Assembly: GCA_026193155.1 (NCBI GenBank)
Contig: JAPHSI010000106.1
Coordinates: 1-6,269 of the forward strand
Direction: 5' to 3'
Origin: Sulfurimonadaceae bacterium
GTDB taxonomy: Bacteria > Campylobacterota > Campylobacteria > Campylobacterales > Sulfurimonadaceae
Length of the DNA: 6,269 bases
A program made the position numbers and the translations under genes. This document shows, piece by piece, positions 1-5,303 of this stretch (position 1 is its first letter; each line of letters begins with the position of its first letter). The notes beneath the pieces were generated by a model. It was given only the letters and a program-made list of their open reading frames with translations, did not search any database and was not told where the DNA came from.

Positions 1-23
1 ATAATAAATTATTAATATTATTT

Positions 24-32
24 TGGTACAAT
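24..32 (+). promoter_or_regulatory. Candidate extended -10 promoter upstream of pal
   Basis: TGGTACAAT fits an extended -10 element (TGN followed by TACAAT, one mismatch from TATAAT). It follows a strongly AT-rich stretch at 1-23 and has no recognisable -35. Campylobacterota housekeeping promoters are known to rely on the -10 region and upstream AT-rich periodicity rather than a -35 box. A start near 39-40 would give a leader of about 27 bases that contains the AAGG ribosome site at 54-57. Inference only: pal may also be transcribed from tolB or further upstream outside the window. Confidence 0.45.
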
Positions 33-66
33 CTTGACATTCAAACTACATAAAAGGTAAAAGTAA

Positions 67-633
67 ATGAAAAAAGCAATTCTATCTGGTGCTATACTAG
101 CACTTATATTAAGTGGTTGTAGTGATTCTCCGAAACCTCAGGTTGATGAAAGCGCTAGTGCAAAGAAACAGACTCAACAAGTAAAAGAAGTTGCACCAGT
201 TGAAACTGAAACTGTATCAGCTGAAAATGCTAATGTAATAAACGAAAATGTTACAAACACTGCAGATAGCAACGAGATGAATATGGCTTCTTTAGAGAGC
301 GAATTATTATCAGCTTATTTTGCATTTGACAAATACGACTTAGATTCTAAAACTAGAGAAGATATCTCTGCAAATGCTTCAGTTGCTAACAGTAATGCAA
401 GCGCATTTATGATTAAACTTGAAGGTAATTGTGACGAGTGGGGTAGTGATGAATATAACTTCGCACTAGGACTTAAGCGTGCTGATGCAGTTAAAAAAGC
501 ATTAGTATCTGAAGGTGTAGATGCAAACCGTATTACTATGGTAAGTTATGGTGAATCTAATCCAGTATGTAATGATAAAACAAGAGAATGTTGGTCAAAA
601 AACCGTCGTGTAGATTATAAACTTCTTCCATAA
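67..633 (+). CDS. pal: Peptidoglycan-associated lipoprotein Pal (OmpA-C domain)
   Basis: Pal is the outer-membrane lipoprotein of the Tol-Pal system. It binds peptidoglycan non-covalently and TolB, and helps keep the outer membrane attached, especially at division. The 188-residue product starts with a lipoprotein signal peptide with lipobox LSGC, so Cys18 should be the lipidated first mature residue. Residues about 19-75 are a low-complexity Ala/Asn/Glu/Val linker. The OmpA-like domain covers about 78-188: YFAFDKYDL (84-92), the peptidoglycan-binding motif EGNCDEWGSDEYN (119-131), LGLKRADAVK (134-143), SYGESNP (160-166) and NRR (179-181). Having GNCDE where enterobacterial Pal has GHTDE is, from memory, typical of Campylobacterota Pal (Omp18-like proteins). 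Cys168 and Cys175 flank the loop before NRR and could form a disulfide. The ATG has AAGG at 54-57, nine bases upstream. cpoB follows after 8 bases, so the two are probably cotranscribed. Confidence 0.96.
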   Translation: MKKAILSGAILALILSGCSDSPKPQVDESASAKKQTQQVKEVAPVETETVSAENANVINENVTNTADSNEMNMASLESELLSAYFAFDKYDLDSKTREDISANASVANSNASAFMIKLEGNCDEWGSDEYNFALGLKRADAVKKALVSEGVDANRITMVSYGESNPVCNDKTRECWSKNRRVDYKLLP

Positions 634-641
634 TTAACTAT

Positions 642-1607
642 ATGAAAGATAGATTTTTAGTATTATTTTTAAATGCTTTTCTATTTAGCTTTGTTTTAAG
701 TGCAGATGAACCATCTGCATTTGGAGCAGGTGATTTAAACAATCCTTCCCCATATGGACTTACTAAAGAAGAAGAACTTCTCCTTCAAAATAAAAAAAAA
801 CTTAAAAAAATAACTGTAAGAAGTAATGATCAATCTTATGAATTAGAATCTTTAAAAGATAGGATAGATGGACTTCAAGGAATAATTGAAAACTTAAGCC
901 GAAAAACACATACAAATAAGTTAGAATTAAAAACTTTAGATAAACAAAATAATGATAGATTAATAAGCTCTAATGAATTTGAAAAACGTCTTTTAGATAT
1001 TTCTAATTCAAATACAGAACTTTCTAATATAAATAAAGAACTTTCTAAAAAAAATGAAGCAGAAATAGAGAAATTAAAACTTGTTATAGTTGAGTTAAGT
1101 AAATTAATAGATAGTATAAATAAGAATTTTGTGTCAAAAGATGAGTTTAATTCTTTAGTTAATGATTTCAACTCTTTTAAAAAATTAGTTGCAAAAGAGT
1201 TGAAAAATTCAGATAAAAAATCAGCTTCACCATTTGCTTCAAAAAGTAAAGCACAAATAGCAAAAGAAGCAAGAATTAATTATGATAAAAAAAATTATAG
1301 CGAAGCTATAGAGATGTATTCATATCTAATAGATAATAATTATAAACCTGCTCGTGCTCATTATATGATTGGTGAGATGAAGTATTATAATAAAAAATAT
1401 TCTGAAGCTATTGCATATTTTAAAAAGAGTGCAAAACTTTATTCAAAAGCGTCGTATATGCAGACATTGATGCTACATACGGCATTTGCTATGAAGTTTT
1501 CGGATGATGATAAAAATGCTAAATCTTTTTTTAAAGCTATTGTACAGAAATATCCAAACACAAAATTTTCTGATGAAGCAAATAAACAGCTTAAATTAAT
1601 GAAGTAG
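642..1607 (+). CDS. cpoB: CpoB/YbgF-like periplasmic TPR protein of the Tol-Pal cluster
   Basis: In Proteobacteria CpoB (formerly YbgF) is encoded next to pal. It is periplasmic and, in E. coli, coordinates Tol-Pal with peptidoglycan synthesis at constriction. The 321-residue product has a Sec signal peptide with a hydrophobic core at about 4-20 and probable cleavage after LSA (19-21). A short linker with PSAFGAG (24-30) follows, then a long, highly charged predicted coiled coil from about 62 to 190 rich in Asn/Lys/Glu/Leu/Ser. Residues about 204-320 are TPR-like: NYDKKNYSEAIEMY (213-226), YYNKKYSEAIAYF (248-260), then AKSFFKAIVQKYPNT (293-307) ending the family-typical last repeat. E. coli CpoB is about 263 residues; the extra length here is mostly coiled coil. 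The product has no cysteine. There is no clear Shine-Dalgarno before the ATG, which lies 8 bases after the pal stop, so coupling to pal translation is plausible. The gene is more A-rich than its neighbours. The family call rests on architecture plus position. Confidence 0.85.
   Translation: MKDRFLVLFLNAFLFSFVLSADEPSAFGAGDLNNPSPYGLTKEEELLLQNKKKLKKITVRSNDQSYELESLKDRIDGLQGIIENLSRKTHTNKLELKTLDKQNNDRLISSNEFEKRLLDISNSNTELSNINKELSKKNEAEIEKLKLVIVELSKLIDSINKNFVSKDEFNSLVNDFNSFKKLVAKELKNSDKKSASPFASKSKAQIAKEARINYDKKNYSEAIEMYSYLIDNNYKPARAHYMIGEMKYYNKKYSEAIAYFKKSAKLYSKASYMQTLMLHTAFAMKFSDDDKNAKSFFKAIVQKYPNTKFSDEANKQLKLMK
1017..1047 (+). repeat. Short direct repeat with 21-base period inside cpoB coiled coil
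   Basis: GAACTTTCTA occurs at 1017-1026 and again at 1038-1047, exactly 21 bases apart. In frame this encodes two similar seven-residue units, TELSNIN and KELSKKN (residues 125-138). Seven residues is one coiled-coil heptad, so this looks like a local heptad duplication and supports the coiled-coil prediction. It is too short to be anything other than an intragenic repeat. Confidence 0.55.
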
Positions 1608-1618
1608 TAAGAAAAAGA

Positions 1619-1627
1619 TGTTAAAAT
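1619..1627 (+). promoter_or_regulatory. Candidate extended -10 promoter upstream of slyD
   Basis: TGTTAAAAT in the 49-base gap between cpoB and slyD fits TGN plus TAAAAT, one mismatch from TATAAT, in AT-rich surroundings without a -35. Transcription starting near 1634 would leave about 23 bases of leader with AAGG at 1644-1647 as ribosome site. This gap is the widest in the gene string, which makes an internal promoter plausible here. The AT-richness of the genome makes chance matches likely, so confidence is modest. Confidence 0.38.
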
Positions 1628-1656
1628 CGCAAAACTATATATAAAGGTTTAAAAAT

Positions 1657-2178
1657 ATGGCAATTGAAACAAGTCAAATCGTATCGTTAGAATATGAAGT
1701 ACGTGATGGAGAAAAAGTAGTTGATAGTAATATCGGTGGTGCACCACTTGTATTTATGTTCGGTAAAGGTCAAATAATTCCAGGATTAGAAAATGGAATA
1801 AAAGATATGACTATCGGTGAAAAAGGTGATGTTCTTGTGAAAGCTGCAGATGCATATGGTGAATACAATGCTGAAGCAAAACAAGAAGTTCCTAAAGATC
1901 AATTTGCAGGAATTGAATTAGAAGTAGGAATGACATTATACGGTCAAGGTGAAGATGGTGGTACTGTTCAAGTTGTTGTTAATGAAATTGGTGCAGAAAG
2001 TGTAATTATAGACTTTAATCATCCATTAGCAGGAAAAGATTTAATGTTTAGTGTTACTGTAAACAATGTTCGTGATGCTTCTGCTGAAGAAGCTATGACT
2101 GGTATCCCAGCTGAGAACAAACAAGAAGATGATGAATGTTGCGGTACTGGCGGCGGCTCTGGCTGTGGATGTAACTAA
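1657..2178 (+). CDS. slyD: FKBP-type peptidyl-prolyl isomerase SlyD
   Basis: SlyD is a cytoplasmic prolyl cis-trans isomerase and chaperone. In several bacteria its C-terminal metal-binding tail helps deliver nickel to hydrogenase or urease. The 173-residue product has no signal peptide. The split FKBP domain shows YEVRDGE (13-19), PLVFMFGKGQIIPGLE (30-45) and AYGEY (66-70). The inserted chaperone flap (IF domain) covers about 72-120, and the FKBP fold resumes with DFNHPLAGKDL (119-129). The tail (about 158-173) is Gly-rich with Cys161, Cys162, Cys170 and Cys172 but no histidine, so it is shorter and poorer in metal ligands than the His-rich E. coli tail. The start has AAGG at 1644-1647. From memory, slyD follows cpoB in C. 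jejuni too. The last 14 bases, or up to 50 depending on start choice, are shared with the next gene in another frame. Confidence 0.95.
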   Translation: MAIETSQIVSLEYEVRDGEKVVDSNIGGAPLVFMFGKGQIIPGLENGIKDMTIGEKGDVLVKAADAYGEYNAEAKQEVPKDQFAGIELEVGMTLYGQGEDGGTVQVVVNEIGAESVIIDFNHPLAGKDLMFSVTVNNVRDASAEEAMTGIPAENKQEDDECCGTGGGSGCGCN

Positions 2179-2917
2179 TTTTGTAACTGCTTGTGCCTCT
2201 AGTGCACAAGCATATAAAACTGCTACACTATTAAAAACTTTAAATGTTAATGCCTTAATTAGCGGTGAAGTAGGTGTAGGTAAAAAAACACTGGCTAGAT
2301 ATATTCTTAATGACGCTCCAATGTTTGACGGGAGTGAGTATGAAGATATATTAGCTACTCTTCAGAGTACAAATGAAATCATTATAGTAAATTTAGAAAA
2401 TGTACCTAATATAAAAATAGTTCTAGATACTATTGTAGAAAAATCAATAAGATTAATAGCAACTGCAAAAAGCTCTTTTTATAGTGAGTATATAGATGAA
2501 GTTTGTAGTATCAAATTTGATATACCGCCATTAAATCAAAGACCCGATGATGTTAATGAATTAATTAAAATATATGCAAAAGAAGCTTCAAAATTATTTA
2601 ATACATCTAGTGAGATTAAACTCGATAATTTAAAGCCAGATTTGTCATCAAACTCTAACTCTCTAAAAAGACAGATAATGATTAATTCGCTTTTTGCTGA
2701 TATTAGTGATATAGAGCTTATGGATATAGTTCAGAGTTATTTAACTGATAAACTAGGTTCAAATAATGATTATAGAAACTTTCTACATATTTATGAAGTT
2801 CCACTAATCCGTGCAGGGCTTGAAAAATTCAAATCACAGCTTCAGCTTGCTGATAAACTGGGTTTAAATAGAAATACATTAAGAAAAAAAATATCTGATA
2901 ATAAAGAATATTTATAA
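2165..2917 (+). CDS. Fis-type DNA-binding protein with degenerate sigma-54-activator-like AAA+ domain
   Basis: This is a probable transcription regulator; I do not recognise a named gene. Numbering is from GTG 2165 (250 residues). Residues about 34-42 form a Walker A loop, GEVGVGKKT. Residues about 72-79 (IIIVNLEN) sit where a Walker B hhhhDE would be, but the Asp is replaced by Asn. RLIATAK (96-102) resembles sensor I, and PPLNQRPDDVNEL (121-133) matches the PPLRERxEDI block of sigma-54 activators (bEBPs). The GAFTGA loop that contacts sigma-54 is absent, and the stretch between Walker A and B is only about 30 residues. The C-terminus (about 210-250) is a Fis-type helix-turn-helix with ADKLGLNRNTLRKKI (229-243). 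There is no receiver or GAF domain. Start: ATGs at 2129/2132 would place 12 extra residues over the slyD tail with poorly spaced ribosome signals. GTG 2165 is the last usable start before Walker A, since the next in-frame Met lies beyond it. Role inferred, targets unknown. Confidence 0.8.
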   Translation: MDVTNFVTACASSAQAYKTATLLKTLNVNALISGEVGVGKKTLARYILNDAPMFDGSEYEDILATLQSTNEIIIVNLENVPNIKIVLDTIVEKSIRLIATAKSSFYSEYIDEVCSIKFDIPPLNQRPDDVNELIKIYAKEASKLFNTSSEIKLDNLKPDLSSNSNSLKRQIMINSLFADISDIELMDIVQSYLTDKLGSNNDYRNFLHIYEVPLIRAGLEKFKSQLQLADKLGLNRNTLRKKISDNKEYL

Positions 2918-2920
2918 AAT

Positions 2921-2926
2921 AAAGGA
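2921..2926 (+). promoter_or_regulatory. Strong ribosome binding site of fabD
   Basis: AAAGGA lies five bases upstream of the fabD ATG at 2932, in the 14-base gap after the regulator stop. It is among the clearest Shine-Dalgarno sequences in the window and fixes the fabD start. No promoter is visible in so short a gap. Confidence 0.6.
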
Positions 2927-2931
2927 ATTAA

Positions 2932-3870
2932 ATGAAAAAAATAGCAATGATTTTTGCAGGACAAGGTAGCCAAGCAGTAGGAATGGGTAAGGATTTTTAT
3001 GAAAACTCTGAACTTGCTCGTGAGATGTTTGATAAAGCAGGTGAGAGAATAGGTGTTGACTTTAAAGAGTTGATGTTTGAAGAAAATGAAAAGCTTTCAC
3101 AAACTGCATATACACAACCAGCCATTTTACTTGTTCAAATGATTGCATATAAACTTTTTAAAGAGGTTTGTCCAAATGTAAAAGCTGAATTATTCTTAGG
3201 TCACTCTTTGGGTGAGTTCTCAGCTCTTTGTGCATCTGGTGCTATTGATTATATTGATGCTGTTGAGCTTGTTCATAAGCGTGGTGCATTTATGCAAGGG
3301 GCATGCGCGGAGATTGAAGCAGGTATGATGGCTATTGTTGGGCTTGATGACGAAAGTGTTGAGAAAATATGTGCAGATGCCCAGTCTGAGGGTAAAAAAG
3401 TTTGGCCTGCAAACTATAATCAAGATGGTCAGTTAGTTGTAGCTGGTATGAAATCAGACTTAGCTTCACTTGAAGATACTTTTAAAGAAGCTGGAGCAAA
3501 AAGAGCACTACTTTTAAATATGTCGGTAGCATCTCACTGTGAGCTTTTATCATCAGCACAGGAGCCTTTAGCTGAATTAATGTCAAATATGGTAACAGAT
3601 AACTTTGAAGCTCCAATAGTATCAAACGTAACTACAGAGAAATACGATTCTAAAGATGAAGCTGTATTACTTTTAAAAGAACAGTTGATTAAACCTGTAA
3701 AATACAAGCAGTCAATCCAAGCTATAGCAGCTGATGTAGATATGGCTATAGAGTTTGGTCAAGGCGTAGTTCTAAAAGGGCTTAACCGTAGAATAGCAAA
3801 AGATATGAAGACATTAAATATATTTGATATGGAATCACTTGATAAAGTTAAAGAGGAAATCTGCAACTAA
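2932..3870 (+). CDS. fabD: Malonyl-CoA:acyl carrier protein transacylase FabD
   Basis: FabD moves malonyl from CoA to the acyl carrier protein, supplying the extender unit for type II fatty-acid synthesis in the cytoplasm. The 312-residue length is normal for the family. Visible motifs are the N-terminal FAGQGSQAVGMG (8-19, with oxyanion-hole Gln11) and TQPAI (61-65). The nucleophile elbow GHSLGEFSAL (90-99) carries Ser92, and HKRGAFM (115-121) carries Arg117, which binds the malonyl carboxylate. VAGM (170-173) is followed by SVASHCELL (198-206) with catalytic His202, SNVTTE (231-236), and Gln251 in KEQLIKPVK. These match the E. coli catalytic set (Ser92, Arg117, His201). No truncation is seen. 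The start is set by AAAGGA at 2921-2926. The stop codon directly abuts the ATG of the next gene, so translation of the two is probably coupled. Confidence 0.97.
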   Translation: MKKIAMIFAGQGSQAVGMGKDFYENSELAREMFDKAGERIGVDFKELMFEENEKLSQTAYTQPAILLVQMIAYKLFKEVCPNVKAELFLGHSLGEFSALCASGAIDYIDAVELVHKRGAFMQGACAEIEAGMMAIVGLDDESVEKICADAQSEGKKVWPANYNQDGQLVVAGMKSDLASLEDTFKEAGAKRALLLNMSVASHCELLSSAQEPLAELMSNMVTDNFEAPIVSNVTTEKYDSKDEAVLLLKEQLIKPVKYKQSIQAIAADVDMAIEFGQGVVLKGLNRRIAKDMKTLNIFDMESLDKVKEEICN

Positions 3871-4587
3871 ATGAGAATAACTTTAGCTCAGATATCACCT
3901 AAATTAAATAGAACTAATCTGGATGATATAGTGACTATAATCGAGCAAAATAAAGATATTAGTGATCTTATCGTATTCCCTGAATTAGCATTAAATGGTT
4001 ATCTTCTGCAAGATAAATTGTATGAAGACGCTTGGGATATAGATGAATTAGATACCTTAAAAGAGTTAAGTAAAGATATAGATATAGTTGTCGGTGGGGC
4101 TATGAGAGATAAAGATGTATTTAGAAATGCAGGACTTTATTTTTCTAAAGGTGAACTCTTATCACAACATAATAAAGTTCATCTTCCAAACTACGGTATG
4201 TTTGAAGAAGCTCGTTATTTTGAGGCAGGAGATATTTTTGAAAGCTTCATCTCACAGTTTGGCAAGACCTCTATGATAGTTTGTGAAGATATGTGGCATG
4301 AAGATGTTCATAAAGATTTACAAGAAGAAAACCCAGACTATATAATAGCTCTCGTAGCTTCTCCTTCACGTGGTTTTAGTGATACTGGTTTAGCAATACA
4401 GGATAAATGGTACGATATCTTAAATAAAGTATCACTTGAATGCGATGCAAAGGTTATTTTTGTAAACCGTGTTGGCTTTGAAGACGGACTTGGCTTTTGG
4501 GGTGGTTCTTGCATCGTTAATAATGATGGAAATATCATTGAAAAACTACCACTCTTTAATAAAGAGATAAAAACTTTTAATATATAG
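3871..4587 (+). CDS. Carbon-nitrogen hydrolase (nitrilase superfamily), NadE-glutaminase-like
   Basis: Nitrilase-superfamily enzymes cleave non-peptide C-N bonds with a Glu-Lys-Cys triad. All three are visible: Glu38 in VFPELALNGY (35-44), Lys102 in HNKVHLP (100-106) and Cys138 in IVCEDMW (136-142). The second conserved Glu is also there, at 112/113 in FEEARYFEAGD (111-121). The LPNYGMFEEARYF, CEDMW, ASPS (163-166) and VNRVGFEDGLGFWGGS (198-213) blocks resemble the glutaminase domain of glutamine-dependent NAD synthetase more than agmatine/carbamoylputrescine-type amidases. There is no synthetase domain, and at 238 residues it is a little short for the fold (usually 250-280), ending just after the last core strand. 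It may release ammonia from glutamine or another amide; the substrate is unknown. The ATG directly follows the fabD stop (TAAATG) with only a distant GAGGA, suggesting re-initiation. From memory, this gene is not between fabD and pfs in C. jejuni. Confidence 0.85.
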   Translation: MRITLAQISPKLNRTNLDDIVTIIEQNKDISDLIVFPELALNGYLLQDKLYEDAWDIDELDTLKELSKDIDIVVGGAMRDKDVFRNAGLYFSKGELLSQHNKVHLPNYGMFEEARYFEAGDIFESFISQFGKTSMIVCEDMWHEDVHKDLQEENPDYIIALVASPSRGFSDTGLAIQDKWYDILNKVSLECDAKVIFVNRVGFEDGLGFWGGSCIVNNDGNIIEKLPLFNKEIKTFNI

Positions 4588-4595
4588 GAAATATA

Positions 4596-5294
4596 ATGAG
4601 TAAAATTGCAATTATGGGTGCAATGCCTGAAGAGGTAGCTCCGATTTTAGAAAAATTAGGTACATATAAAACTACTGAATATGCTGGAAATAAATATTAT
4701 GAAGCAACTTATAAAGGTGTTGAAATAGTTGTAGCGTACTCAAAAATAGGTAAAGTATTTTCCACTTTAACTGCGACAACTATGATTGAGCATTTTGGAT
4801 GTAATAAATTATTGTTTTCAGGTGTAGCAGGAGCTGTTTCACCTGAACTTAAAGTTGGTGATTTGGTTGTAGCTACTAAATTATCTCAACATGATTTGGA
4901 TATTACTGCTTTTGGACACCCATATGGATATGTACCTGAGGGTGCTGTATTTGTAGAAGCTGATAAAGGTATGATAGAGATATCTAAAAAAGTCGCCTCT
5001 AAAATGGGTAAAAGTATTAAAGAAGGTATTATAGCTACCGGTGATCAGTTTGTCGCAAATGAAGAGCGTAAAAACTGGATTTTAAACACTTTTAATGCAA
5101 GTGCTTTGGAAATGGAAGGTGCTTCAGTTGCTGTAGTGTGTGACGCCCTAAACGTGCCGTTTTTTATACTTCGCTCAATCAGTGATGCGGCTGATATGGA
5201 TGCGAGCTTTTCTTTTGATGAGTTTTTAGAATCAAGTGCAATAATTTCAGCCGAGTTTGTTATGAATATGGTAGATGAAGTTATCAATTCTTAA
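4596..5294 (+). CDS. mtnN: 5'-methylthioadenosine/S-adenosylhomocysteine nucleosidase (MTAN/Pfs)
   Basis: MTAN hydrolyses the N-glycosidic bond of MTA and SAH, recycling adenine and sulfur compounds and, where LuxS is present, feeding AI-2 synthesis. In Helicobacter and Campylobacter the same enzyme cleaves 6-amino-6-deoxyfutalosine in the futalosine menaquinone pathway, so a dual role is likely here. The 232-residue product has the family length. It shows MGAMPEE (7-13, Glu12), SGVAGAV (75-81), VGDLVVAT (87-94), FGHPYGYVPEG (106-116), IATGDQFV (146-153), the nucleoside-binding LEMEGASVA (171-179, Glu174) and RSISDAAD (193-200) with catalytic Asp197. Those positions agree with E. coli Glu12/Glu174/Asp197. 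The start is supported by AGGAAA overlapping the stop of the upstream gene, and the 8-base gap points to cotranscription. Confidence 0.96.
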   Translation: MSKIAIMGAMPEEVAPILEKLGTYKTTEYAGNKYYEATYKGVEIVVAYSKIGKVFSTLTATTMIEHFGCNKLLFSGVAGAVSPELKVGDLVVATKLSQHDLDITAFGHPYGYVPEGAVFVEADKGMIEISKKVASKMGKSIKEGIIATGDQFVANEERKNWILNTFNASALEMEGASVAVVCDALNVPFFILRSISDAADMDASFSFDEFLESSAIISAEFVMNMVDEVINS

Positions 5295-5303
5295 AGAATG
5301 TAA

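Noticed and set aside
34..39. Perfect TTGACA as a -35 box before pal
   Set aside because: A -10 at 17-base spacing would fall at about 57-62 (GTAAAA), which is not a -10 and overlaps the ribosome site and start codon.
875..1171. 98-residue open frame on the - strand inside cpoB
   Set aside because: It lies wholly within a well-supported coiled-coil coding region, is Ser/Leu/Phe-rich as expected from the complement of Lys/Asn/Glu-rich codons, and has no recognisable domain.
1636..1641. TATATA as -10 box for slyD
   Set aside because: Transcription would begin at about 1648, downstream of the AAGG ribosome site, leaving almost no leader. TGTTAAAAT at 1619-1627 fits better.
2129..2164. ATG 2129 or 2132 as the start of the Fis-type regulator
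   Set aside because: It would add an Ala/Val-rich dozen residues that mirror the slyD Cys/Gly tail in another frame. The AAGAAG just upstream is too close to serve as a ribosome site. Kept as an alternative, not preferred.
3220..3423. 67-residue open frame on the - strand inside fabD
   Set aside because: Complement of conserved fabD sequence covering part of the active-site region; no protein family features.
4338..4538. 66-residue open frame on the - strand inside the nitrilase gene
   Set aside because: Shadow of the conserved C-terminal nitrilase blocks; no independent evidence.
3871..4587. Assignment as AguB/N-carbamoylputrescine amidase
   Set aside because: The product is shorter than that family, and the EARYF, CEDMW and VNRVGFEDGLGFWGGS blocks look more like the NAD synthetase glutaminase domain.
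5045..5287. 80-residue open frame on the - strand inside mtnN
   Set aside because: Shadow of the conserved nucleoside-binding half of MTAN; no independent evidence.
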